Shown here piece after piece: positions 45,978 through 54,102 of a stretch of 64,000 bases of DNA; the stretch's first letter is position 1; every line of letters begins with the position of its first letter. The notes beneath the pieces are model-generated. The model saw only the letters and a list, made by a program, of their open reading frames with translations. It did no database searches and had not been told where the DNA came from. Location: positions 1 to 64,000 of the IMG/VR virus record IMGVR_UViG_3300035188_001379; one strand, written 5' to 3'. The stretch is from a virus. The translations under genes were made by a program, and so were the position numbers.

Positions 45978-45992
45978 TGCAATTAAGCTTCT

Positions 45993-48353
45993 ATGGCTGC
46001 TCTAGAATATCTCACAGGCAACGCGCTGACGGCCCATCCGTTTAGACCTCCGAAAAACACATCTTTTGTACCTACCCACCCCGTGGAGGGCAACGGAGAC
46101 ACCTCTGTAGTTTGGTTCTACGACATTCTTTTCGTTGCCTTTTTACCTAATTTAAAAAAAGTGTTCGTATCGAACATTTCAAAGATTTCTGACACGCAAG
46201 TATCTTTGACTTTTAGCGACTATGACACAGGAGAAGTCATTGTACCTAGCGAGCAGCCAGCCGTATTGACTTTAGCTAACCACTTTAAAAATACTGAAGC
46301 CAGCTTTGCTTCGTGGCAAACAAGCGGGTTTGCCGTCAAAGTAGTGTTCGGGCCAGGATTATTAGCTAAACCCAACTTTAGTCAAAATTATCCTAAGGAG
46401 CTTACAGAGCTGAGCTCCACTGCAGTAGTGTTAAAACAACCTAGAGTATCGAGTCTGACATTTAACGCTTACGACACACCCAAGGCTCGAGAGCTTGCTC
46501 TGCCTCTTGACCATAAGTTTCAGGTGGCGGTATACACAAAAGACACTACTGAGCCAAGGGTTAGGCTAAAGCACAACATTCTGTATCGCATAGAATCCCC
46601 TTCAGCTCTAGGTTTGGTTGTAGCCAGAGGTACAGGGGAAGGATTGTACGATCCTTGTCCTGCTCTTGGCGCTATTGAGGATGTTTATAGTGTGACCCAG
46701 GTTACTCCAGACGAAAACGGTGGTATTTTCCTAAACCCGTCTAGCTGCTATTCTGCAAACACGTTAACTTCAAATGATGTAATCCTTCTAGGAGAACCAG
46801 TACTCGCTCCGTATAGAGCATTTCCTCTTTACTTCCCTAGAAATGACTCCTTGGTGTTTAACGCAGTTTCCGTAGGCTCTTCAATTTTTATTGAAAATTT
46901 CTGTAAACCTAAGTGCGCACCAGAACAAATTCAAGCTTTTGCACACTATTTAAACAGAGTTACTGACGGCGCAAAGGAGTTAGACCTTATAGCTGCTAGG
47001 GACACAGAGACGCACGGGATCTGCGACATCCAAAATCTTACGCTAACCGTACTATCTTTTTGTGATGACGGGGTGTTCGGTCGTTGCGACATTCCTTGTA
47101 CCCCAAATTTCATAAAATATTTCCACGAAGGCCGCGAAATTCAGATAGCATATACTGGAACAAACGTACAGACCTTTAAAATCATGGAAGTAGTGTCTGA
47201 TAATGTGGTCAAAATTGACCAGCTTGCTGATTACGGTAAATCTTTACCTTTTAGACTTTTAGATAACGGTGTGGTAAGTAACATGAATTGCGCTGTTACT
47301 GAGTACAACACCAAGGCCCTAGCATTTTTACGCCCTTATTTTACTGTAAAGTACACAACAAGCGAGTCGTATAGTTCTCAAGGCATATATACAACCTTTT
47401 TATCTGTGATTGTGGCGGTGTTTAACCCGTCAGGTGATCCTGTGGCGTTACGTACAGATTTCAACTATACAGCTTTTGCACGACAAGGCAGCTTTAAAAT
47501 ACGTAAGGCTGATGGTGTTGAAGTGAGTGACACCACTGAAACTTACGTGGGTTGTCGTGAGTATGTTTTTGTAGAAGCTGTGTTCGGTATCGGGTGCGGC
47601 ATGACAGGAGGAGCAATCCAAATAGCTGTTTTTGACACCACAACTGGTGTAGACTCTCTGATAGGTGCTCCGTATTTTCTGCCGGGTATTAATGGTGTTC
47701 CCTGCCCAGGCAGCGGAGGATCCACCACACCTACCATACCAGTGTTTAAGCTGCTTAGAGATAATTGGGAAGGCTACTCGAAGGCTATACCTACCAGCAG
47801 CTTTTTCACTAGCGTCACCTTCAGCGCAAACAAACCTTCATGGCTTAACTTATCTTTTGATAATGCAGTCAAACAAATAAGACTGACTGTGCCTGCCTAC
47901 CCGTCTGCAGCTCTCAGTGCACTGTACAACATAAGTTACACCTCAAATTACGGTGCAAATGGGTCTTTTAAACTGCTGTATATAGTTAAGCCTACAATCA
48001 CTAGCCCTCTCGAAAGCACATACACCCTAGCTAACCCGCTGCCTGTTAATAAGAACACCGTATACACCTCGCAGGCACCGCTAATTTCAGTTGTAGCTAC
48101 AAACATGACGCTTCTTTCTGCTGATTTCCCTGCTGACGAATTTTTCTATCAGTATACTCTGCATGTGTACGGGAACAGCTCTCTGCTTCCTGCTGGCTTG
48201 TACTTCGACAAAATCACAGGAAAGCTGACAGGTCAACTAAGCAACGCCGTACCTGTAGGCTCAAGAATAACCTTATATGTGAGCGCTAGGAATCCTGCAG
48301 GACTTGCCACGAACGCTCAAATTATTCCTTTAATCGTGACTGGTGCCACATAG
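45993..48353 (+). CDS. Large appendage protein, YPL-motif paralogue 2, with Ig-like domain
   Basis: A 786-residue protein. The N-terminal motif is degenerate (ALEYLTGNALTAHPF) and the central motif reads VTPDENGGIFL. The extra length is C-terminal: about residues 590-786 include an Ig-like domain of the putative-Ig (He_PIG) type (LPAGLYFDKITGKLTGQL), common in adhesins and tail fibres. This is the most likely carbohydrate-binding member of the array, although binding is not shown by sequence. Confidence 0.55.
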   Translation: MAALEYLTGNALTAHPFRPPKNTSFVPTHPVEGNGDTSVVWFYDILFVAFLPNLKKVFVSNISKISDTQVSLTFSDYDTGEVIVPSEQPAVLTLANHFKNTEASFASWQTSGFAVKVVFGPGLLAKPNFSQNYPKELTELSSTAVVLKQPRVSSLTFNAYDTPKARELALPLDHKFQVAVYTKDTTEPRVRLKHNILYRIESPSALGLVVARGTGEGLYDPCPALGAIEDVYSVTQVTPDENGGIFLNPSSCYSANTLTSNDVILLGEPVLAPYRAFPLYFPRNDSLVFNAVSVGSSIFIENFCKPKCAPEQIQAFAHYLNRVTDGAKELDLIAARDTETHGICDIQNLTLTVLSFCDDGVFGRCDIPCTPNFIKYFHEGREIQIAYTGTNVQTFKIMEVVSDNVVKIDQLADYGKSLPFRLLDNGVVSNMNCAVTEYNTKALAFLRPYFTVKYTTSESYSSQGIYTTFLSVIVAVFNPSGDPVALRTDFNYTAFARQGSFKIRKADGVEVSDTTETYVGCREYVFVEAVFGIGCGMTGGAIQIAVFDTTTGVDSLIGAPYFLPGINGVPCPGSGGSTTPTIPVFKLLRDNWEGYSKAIPTSSFFTSVTFSANKPSWLNLSFDNAVKQIRLTVPAYPSAALSALYNISYTSNYGANGSFKLLYIVKPTITSPLESTYTLANPLPVNKNTVYTSQAPLISVVATNMTLLSADFPADEFFYQYTLHVYGNSSLLPAGLYFDKITGKLTGQLSNAVPVGSRITLYVSARNPAGLATNAQIIPLIVTGAT

Positions 48354-48390
48354 GTTTCATATATTGGGCTAGCGACACTTTTTAATTAAT

Positions 48391-49428
48391 ATGATCCTTA
48401 CACTAGATTTTAATAATAAGAATCAGTATAGGCGCTATCCTTTTAAACAGCATAGTGTATTGACCTCAACTACAGGGGATACACTTGCAGACGACATGAT
48501 AGTCAACTGTTCGGTGACTACTGTGTACGGACAGCACAGAGTGTATGTTAGCCAAATTTTTAAAAGTAAAAACACTGTGCGAATTTCTATAGCCTCTGTT
48601 TTTGATGACTCGCTACTCGGTGTTTTTGCTGGTACACTTAGTGGAGATTACACAACGCTAGATTTGACAGCCAGTGACAATTATTTGTCAGGCTCTCTGA
48701 CCCTAGGTCCAGTTAAAGCCTGGGAGCAAGCGCCACGAATATCTTTTTTTAACCCTGCGGCCACTGAGTTGGAAGAGTCCACACTATTTTGCTACGAAGC
48801 CCCAAAAGTAACATCTATTCTAGATAAAAAGCAACAGTCCCTTAGAGGTGTGGTACCCTACGGAGTACTTACAAATATTGAAAAGTACACAAATACAGGA
48901 CTTAAGCAGACCAATTTTGAGTCTACTGCACCGGCCTCTGTAACTACAATCGCAGACAAGTCATCTTTCTTAAACAACTGCGCTACACCAGTAATTAAAA
49001 ACATCAACGGAGTATTCCCGTTCCCTAAAGACGTCATACCTGACGAAAATGATGGTAACATATACCTCGTAGGCGTGCTGCCGATCACTTTCTACGGCAT
49101 TTCTATAACGGAAGGTGTGGTGAATACAGTCACAGAAGATATCACTATCGACAGTTTGTGTAGTTTGAAGAGTAAACTACTTCCCCCTATAAATATTTCT
49201 GGATTTACTTTAGATACTGAAGAGTTCAGAGACAAGTACTATAGTAAGCCGGCGTTTACTACTGCGCGCCCAAATGGCGTACCTCCACACTACAATGAGT
49301 ATATTCCAAAAAGGCTCGCAGCTAACTTTAACGTAACCACCCTACCAGAGTATTATTACTGGCCGCAGTTTGTGCAGCCTGATTACTACAGTCTCTGGTT
49401 CAACTACTCAGCGAATGTCATCATATAA
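48391..49428 (+). CDS. Appendage protein, YPL-motif paralogue 3
   Basis: A 345-residue protein with N-terminal LTLDFNNKNQYRRYPF and central KNINGVFPFPKDVIPDEN followed by GNIYLVG, the same two landmarks as its neighbours. The remainder is beta-rich. The C-terminus is aromatic (YYYWPQFVQPDYYSLWFNY). It overlaps the next paralogue by 14 nt. Confidence 0.52.
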   Translation: MILTLDFNNKNQYRRYPFKQHSVLTSTTGDTLADDMIVNCSVTTVYGQHRVYVSQIFKSKNTVRISIASVFDDSLLGVFAGTLSGDYTTLDLTASDNYLSGSLTLGPVKAWEQAPRISFFNPAATELEESTLFCYEAPKVTSILDKKQQSLRGVVPYGVLTNIEKYTNTGLKQTNFESTAPASVTTIADKSSFLNNCATPVIKNINGVFPFPKDVIPDENDGNIYLVGVLPITFYGISITEGVVNTVTEDITIDSLCSLKSKLLPPINISGFTLDTEEFRDKYYSKPAFTTARPNGVPPHYNEYIPKRLAANFNVTTLPEYYYWPQFVQPDYYSLWFNYSANVII

Positions 49429-50128
49429 CGTACTAGAATGGCAGGATGAAAATAGCCTCACAAGCTACCCTCTCACAGAAGAGCTTGAAGTGCAAGGTGT
49501 GTTCGTGTCTGCAAACTTCATACAGTTCGATAATTTCGCTCCAGTTCTTAACGAGATATTTGTAGACAGTGACGCTATCAAGCTGAAAATAACTTTCGAT
49601 TTTGGTCAACATACAGAACTCAGCTTTTCTAAGCAACGCTATGCTATGGGTGAAGCGTATAGGTATCTGAGAATTTACACACCAGATAAATCAAGGTATT
49701 TAGGAGTAATTTCTTTTGGACGAGGAGCACAGACATTATGGACTGAGCATGTAGGCAGAAAGTTTGAATACAACCTTTCGTTTACTCCTTGCGCTGTACG
49801 TAGCGTATCTTCCAAAAGTGGGGTTTACCTTCTTGACGGGAGTTATGGCGATATCAAGATGGGTAGAACACAGAGAGACGTCACTATATTCTATAACATG
49901 TCCTCTGCAGCTAAAACAGTAACCTTTAACGCCGTCACAGGGCACAGCGTCGAACCGACAGATACTATAGGTTTGCGTAAAATTAACCTAGTTTCTCCTG
50001 TGAGGAATAACATCAATCTAGCCGCTAACGATGTAATTAAATTTACCCCTCAGAATGCGTCGGCTTTGTCTGTTGACCTAGTGGCTGGAGTGTCTCCTTC
50101 AGGCTTCAGTATTCCCACCCTGTTCTAA
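49415..50128 (+). CDS. Appendage protein, YPL-motif paralogue 4
   Basis: A 237-residue protein; ATG 49415 gives MSSYNVLEWQDENSLTSYPL, aligning with the paralogue motif, whereas the longer frame from 49370 would add 15 unrelated residues. The central motif is weak (GVYLLDGSYGDIKMG). Beta-rich, no enzyme motif. It is the shortest member of the array. Confidence 0.52.
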   Translation: MSSYNVLEWQDENSLTSYPLTEELEVQGVFVSANFIQFDNFAPVLNEIFVDSDAIKLKITFDFGQHTELSFSKQRYAMGEAYRYLRIYTPDKSRYLGVISFGRGAQTLWTEHVGRKFEYNLSFTPCAVRSVSSKSGVYLLDGSYGDIKMGRTQRDVTIFYNMSSAAKTVTFNAVTGHSVEPTDTIGLRKINLVSPVRNNINLAANDVIKFTPQNASALSVDLVAGVSPSGFSIPTLF

Positions 50129-50132
50129 TGTT

Positions 50133-50984
50133 ATGTACCAAGTAATTGATTGGCTGAACGAAAATGAGCTCAGAGCGTTTCCATTACTTTATAATGGTAC
50201 GCTTCCCTCTGACTTTTTACTAGACCTGCAGCTAATCTTTAAATCTCACGACATTGAGTTGTCTCCTATTTTTTTAAAAAGTTATAGGAAGGTCTCTAAC
50301 GATCTCGAGTTGGTTTTCGGCTCTTTAAATGAGAATATTTTTACTTTTACTCTTCCTTCTCCAGACACGCAAACTTACCCATATTATTTACGCGCAGCTA
50401 ATGGGTGTTTGGTTGTGTTTGGCGAAGGAGCAAAAACTATTTTTTCTTCGGCAACTAGCACAGCTGCAGTTGTAGAGCTGCCTACAGACCCGTCTGTTTG
50501 CTATCAGTTCAACAATGCGTGGTTAGGTGTATCCAGTATAGCCTGTACCCCAAATAAGCAAACCAGAACTAACTCTCACGCTCCTATATTACCACTAATC
50601 CCTGCCACATCTGCTCCTCTAGTCGGGGACATCACTTTCCTGGCAGGCTATAACTTTCGTGTAAACATTAACGACAATGCGATTGATTTAGAGATAGGGG
50701 GAGGCTATGGTTTAAAAATGGATTGCTCAACTTTCTTTTTAGAAGAAACTTTCCGGGATTGTAGTGATATTGTATCGTACATTAATGGTGTACCTCCTGA
50801 TGAACAGGGAAATTTTAGGTTGCTACAAGGAGCAGATATCAATATAGTTCCAGGAACAACCCTCACAGCTGACTTTGACGACCGCTTTCAACAGAAAGCT
50901 AACGAGCACTCTTTGTTTGTAGGTCTGTCATTCCAGCAAAATGACGTTTGTGCTCCTGTAAACCTAACACCTTCCTTATTATGA
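50133..50984 (+). CDS. Appendage protein, YPL-motif paralogue 5
   Basis: A 283-residue protein with a clear N-terminal motif (QVIDWLNENELRAFPL) and central motif (YINGVPPDEQGNFRL). The body is beta-rich. It overlaps the next gene by 4 nt (ATGA). Together with the four upstream genes it forms a series of adjacent homologues that differ in length and C-terminal part. Confidence 0.54.
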   Translation: MYQVIDWLNENELRAFPLLYNGTLPSDFLLDLQLIFKSHDIELSPIFLKSYRKVSNDLELVFGSLNENIFTFTLPSPDTQTYPYYLRAANGCLVVFGEGAKTIFSSATSTAAVVELPTDPSVCYQFNNAWLGVSSIACTPNKQTRTNSHAPILPLIPATSAPLVGDITFLAGYNFRVNINDNAIDLEIGGGYGLKMDCSTFFLEETFRDCSDIVSYINGVPPDEQGNFRLLQGADINIVPGTTLTADFDDRFQQKANEHSLFVGLSFQQNDVCAPVNLTPSLL

Positions 50985-51307
50985 CCCCAACAAACCCTAG
51001 ACTCGTATTGACAAGTGTAAATCAGCTTATCAAATTGGTGCAGAATAACCCTGAGTTAAGCGCTAAACTTCCTAGGTTTTCTCAGATAGCCTCAATGACT
51101 GCCAGCACAGCACCTAAGAAGTCTTGCAATTGCGGAGGAAAAGTAAACGTAACTACCCCAGATAAGAATAAACAAGTCGCAGAGAACTTGCTCACATCCT
51201 TGACTCCTCAAGACTTTGTAACGATTAAAAATACTTTAAATTTGACAGAGTTGTGCTATTATAAGAGGTCAGCTGAAGCAGGGACCTTAACTCTTATTTG
51301 TGCTTAA
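50981..51307 (+). CDS. Small Cys-containing protein
   Basis: A 108-residue protein starting at ATG 50981 inside the ATGA overlap; the longer frame from 50948 is rejected. The first 45 residues are helical; then SCNCGG, a short linker, and a helical C-terminal domain with two Cys. Its position at the end of the fibre block suggests an accessory or chaperone role. No family recognised. Confidence 0.5.
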   Translation: MTPTNPRLVLTSVNQLIKLVQNNPELSAKLPRFSQIASMTASTAPKKSCNCGGKVNVTTPDKNKQVAENLLTSLTPQDFVTIKNTLNLTELCYYKRSAEAGTLTLICA

Positions 51308-51310
51308 TGT

Positions 51311-52024
51311 ATGGCAGATGAACCTGTATCCTACTTTTTCTCTCCAAATGTAAACGGAGAAGCTACCAGCGTGCCTAGAGTTGTCTCAGATAATACTGTG
51401 GCGCTGCAGTCATCTGTTATAAAAGCTAGGAACAGTCAGGCGCCTCTGCCGAATTCTTCTTTAACTATAGATAGTATCCCTGGAATACCCTTTGAGCGAG
51501 GGACACCTAACCCAGATCTCTTCTACCAAGGAGAGGATATCGTATACGACCTTTTCCTCTTTAATGGCGAGATCGTCACGTCTGATGATTATGACATCCT
51601 GGCGATACTTAAAACAAGCCCTAGGGCTTACACAGTGGCTTGGCAAGGCTCACTAGACTTAGGTATATACCCAGTAACTAACCAGTCAGGCTATTATGAG
51701 TTATGGATACCCTCCAATATAACTTCAAATCTTCTGGCTGGGACGTACTACTTAGATGTGTTGGTTCGCGAGAAAATGGGGGCAGGTAAAGGTAGGTTTG
51801 ATCGTAAGTATGTATTGGTGCAAACTAGCCTTAATATTGAGTATAGTAATTTCTCGCCAAGCCCAGAAACTTTGGCGAGCAACCCTTTAGCCTCAAAAAG
51901 AGGTGGTATAGAGCAGGTCTGGCCCAACCATCCCGACACGATAGGTAGGCGCTCGGGGCCGGATATTCCAGGATTCTCTGACCCTGCATGGAGCGCGGTA
52001 GACCCCACGCAAATTCAGCAATAA
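51311..52024 (+). CDS. Putative appendage protein
   Basis: A 237-residue beta-rich protein (DILAILKTSPRAYTVAWQG, GTYYLDVLVREKMGAGKG). The centre looks like one Ig-like beta domain; the C-terminal 60 residues are Pro/Ser-rich and probably extended. It is the last gene of the tail block; the tmRNA promoters begin 4 nt after its stop codon. Confidence 0.5.
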   Translation: MADEPVSYFFSPNVNGEATSVPRVVSDNTVALQSSVIKARNSQAPLPNSSLTIDSIPGIPFERGTPNPDLFYQGEDIVYDLFLFNGEIVTSDDYDILAILKTSPRAYTVAWQGSLDLGIYPVTNQSGYYELWIPSNITSNLLAGTYYLDVLVREKMGAGKGRFDRKYVLVQTSLNIEYSNFSPSPETLASNPLASKRGGIEQVWPNHPDTIGRRSGPDIPGFSDPAWSAVDPTQIQQ

Positions 52025-52027
52025 TTT

Positions 52028-52036
52028 TGGTATAAT
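52028..52036 (+). promoter_or_regulatory. Extended -10 promoter element, distal
   Basis: TGGTATAAT is a perfect extended -10 (TGn TATAAT). It is followed by TTTTAGCTGTTT at 52068. Both elements recur 81 and 26 nt further on, so the upstream region of the tmRNA looks duplicated. Confidence 0.5.
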
Positions 52037-52108
52037 AATTTGAGAGTAATTTGCTCTTTGATATATTTTTTAGCTGTTTACCCATACTTACAGTTTTAGC
52101 TGTTTTTA

Positions 52109-52117
52109 TGGTATAAT
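52109..52117 (+). promoter_or_regulatory. Extended -10 promoter element, proximal to the tmRNA
   Basis: TGGTATAAT again, with a second TTTTAGCTGTTT (52094-52105) just upstream. The -35 is weak (TTACAG at 18-nt spacing), as expected for an extended -10 promoter. Initiation near 52124 would give a 55-nt precursor 5' leader before the tmRNA acceptor stem. Confidence 0.6.
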
Positions 52118-52178
52118 ATCTTGCATAGCTTTAAATCGCTATCAGCGCACCATAGAGTCATTCAAAATATTGCACTTT

Positions 52179-52609
52179 GGGCCCGTACTGGTTTCGATCA
52201 AGAAGATGAGTCAAGTAATGCACGTCGAGGAAGTCTGGTTGGCCTCGTTAAAACATCTGGACAAAAACTAAACGCAAACGATCAATCGTTCGCTATGACG
52301 GTAGCTGAAGCTGACGCGCTCTTGAACTCTTTCGAGTTCGAAGCTGCTGAAGCCCTCGCTGCTTAGTCTGCCTGGTGTGGACACTACTAAAGCACTAGGA
52401 AACCGCAGTAGGTTGGGCTAGACTGTAAAGCCTTGTAGAAAAGTACAGCAAGAGCGACTACTTAGAAGTCGATCGGTTCTTACCATCCTAATAAGATGTG
52501 ATTGGTCGCTACATCCAAGACAGCCGTAATTGTCGCTATGTAGATAAACGTGTAGAGTTATTTGATAAAGCTGCTTGAGACAGGGGTTCGACTCCCCTCG
52601 GGTCCACCA
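52179..52609 (+). ncRNA. ssrA: tmRNA (transfer-messenger RNA) with a 30-residue tag
   Basis: This RNA rescues stalled ribosomes by acting as tRNA-Ala and then as message for a degradation tag. The 5' end GGGCCCG pairs with CGGGTCC near the 3' end (7 bp, one G-U), followed by discriminator A and an encoded CCA. CTGGTTTCGATC near the 5' end matches the conserved tmRNA start. The T-arm is AGGGG TTCGACT CCCCT. The tag frame opens at GCA 52274, after AAACTAAAC, and runs to TAG 52364-52366: it begins ANDQSFA and ends EALAA, 30 residues in all, well beyond the common 8-15. The length of 431 nt is somewhat long. The ALAA end fits ClpXP recognition. Confidence 0.93.
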
Positions 52610-52615
52610 ATTTGG

Positions 52616-52730
52616 GAATACTCAGAGATAACATCCCTCTGCAGTACCCCCGGTACTGAGCTACAGGATATCGACAGTTGTTTTACTTTGTGAAGCTCAC
52701 GAGAGCCCTTTGTAAAACAATTCCTGTGCA
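52616..52730 (+). ncRNA. Unexplained structured segment after the tmRNA
   Basis: No gene fits here, but several good helices do. CAGAG/CTCTG (52623-52641) abuts CAGTACC/GGTACTG with a CCC loop (52642-52658). TTGTTTTAC pairs with GTAAAACAA (52678-52686 and 52712-52720), extended by CAGGA/TCCTG and enclosing GTGA/TCAC (52690-52700). It could be a small RNA or processing structure. Confidence 0.4.
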
Positions 52731-52748
52731 ATTTGGGTGGGTATGGGT

Positions 52749-52787
52749 ACCCTTCCAGCGCTGGGCTGAGGTCCTCGCTGGAAGGGT
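52749..52787 (+). terminator. Probable terminator hairpin between tmRNA and minus-strand gene
   Basis: A perfect 12-bp stem ACCCTTCCAGCG / CGCTGGAAGGGT with a 15-nt loop lies between the tmRNA region and the stop of the convergent gene. The T-rich run (CTTTTTCTTT) comes only about 13 nt later, so termination may be imperfect or act in both directions. Confidence 0.6.
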
Positions 52788-52792
52788 TATAC

Positions 52793-54088
52793 CTACACCT
52801 CTTTTTCTTTAGCTTCTTGTGGAACGATAGCCACATCGTGACATGTAAGCTGTACCATAGTCATGAGCTGTTTTACGTATTTTTCGTTGATGAACGGAAT
52901 ACCTAGACCTAGCGTTAAAAACAGCTTCCTGACACCTCGAGCAAACAGAAAACAACTGGTAAAGTATTTATCTTCCAGCTCAAACGGCACGGCATGTTCC
53001 TTGAAATAGACCATACCACACCATATAAAATCGTCTTCATTTTTTTTACGTATCTGCTTTATATCCAGTACAAAGTTTGTCAGTTGTTCTTCTCCGCTTT
53101 TTTTAACCAGATAATAGGCCTTATCTCTCTTAACGTACGTTCTTCCTTGTACGCTAAATTGTTCTTCTCGGCTACGCATCCAGAAGCTCATCAAATCTTG
53201 TCCTGTTCTTTTTTCTAGCTGTTGTACCTGCGAATGGTCTAGTGCGGTAATATGCTTACGCAAATCTTCGTCACCCTGCTTACCTAGCATCAGCTCTGCA
53301 ATATCTTCCGAAAATTTAGAATGCTCACTCTCACTCCATATCTTAATTAGTTGCTCTGTGCCTAGCAGCTCAGACAGTTTAACAGTGGAACTATTCCAAT
53401 AGTCGTTTTTACTATTCCATGTATTCCCTGGCTTTATTTTTAGCTCATTGATGTCTTTAACAATTTCTACGCCTGCTTTACCATACCAACCATATTCACC
53501 ATTCAGGAACAAAGTCTCTCTTTCATGTAAGCTTCCTAGCCTTGCAACCTCTAGCGAGCATATGTGCTTTGGTGAGCAAAACGTCGGAATAAGTAATGTT
53601 TTCTTGTACCTGTATTTGACGTCTAACTCTAGTAGTGGAAATGTTTTCACCACTCTCTCAGTCAAATACCCAAAACCGTTATGAATTAGCGCAGGCATAC
53701 CTAGCTCCTCAAGCATGGCTTTAAAATAGACCACTTTGTCGTTAAATCGTGCTCGAGTATTTTCTGCTTCCTGAAGGCTCATCAGCCACGCTGACTGATA
53801 CTGCATGATTTTTGTTTGATCTTTAAATAGCGATCGCTCTGCAAATTCAGAGTAAGCCAGTTTAAAGTCAAAACAGTCTGAAAAATCTCTACACAGTATC
53901 CTGTACAACTTTCTCCAGTCAGAAATAGGGAAAAAGTCAAAAATGTTTCCCACAAAATCGCTAGTCTTAGACTTAGCATACCAACCAAACAAAGGTACTC
54001 GCACAAAGTCATACTCTGAAGTGTTCGCTCCTAGCTTAGCGACCACCCCAGGCAGGTTGATTTTGCTGTTGATACTATTCAATAACAT
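52793..54088 (-). CDS. Unknown protein, possibly a primase-helicase fragment
   Basis: A 431-residue protein on the minus strand, alone among plus-strand genes. Residues 150-200 include LLIPTFCSPKHICSLEV. The C-terminal part includes a stretch starting LTNFVLDIKQIRKKN that leads to WCGMVYFKEHAVPF. These vaguely resemble the toprim-linker and pre-helicase parts of phage primase-helicases, but no Walker motifs are present and the likeness is weak. The start codon is only 14 nt from the divergent start of 54103. The small intergenic space implies promoters inside the neighbouring coding sequence. Confidence 0.55.
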   Translation of the reverse strand: MLLNSINSKINLPGVVAKLGANTSEYDFVRVPLFGWYAKSKTSDFVGNIFDFFPISDWRKLYRILCRDFSDCFDFKLAYSEFAERSLFKDQTKIMQYQSAWLMSLQEAENTRARFNDKVVYFKAMLEELGMPALIHNGFGYLTERVVKTFPLLELDVKYRYKKTLLIPTFCSPKHICSLEVARLGSLHERETLFLNGEYGWYGKAGVEIVKDINELKIKPGNTWNSKNDYWNSSTVKLSELLGTEQLIKIWSESEHSKFSEDIAELMLGKQGDEDLRKHITALDHSQVQQLEKRTGQDLMSFWMRSREEQFSVQGRTYVKRDKAYYLVKKSGEEQLTNFVLDIKQIRKKNEDDFIWCGMVYFKEHAVPFELEDKYFTSCFLFARGVRKLFLTLGLGIPFINEKYVKQLMTMVQLTCHDVAIVPQEAKEKEV

Positions 54089-54102
54089 AATATAATTACC
54101 AT

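Noticed and set aside
52121-52366. An 81-residue reading frame over the first half of the tmRNA
   Set aside because: It is the tag frame read backwards into the tRNA-like part; only GCA 52274 to TAG 52366 is meant to be translated, after template switching.
52618-52662. tRNA-like sequence on the minus strand (GTAGCTCAG, then an anticodon-like hairpin)
   Set aside because: No T-arm, no acceptor stem, and the loop lacks T33; the strong local hairpins do not form a cloverleaf.
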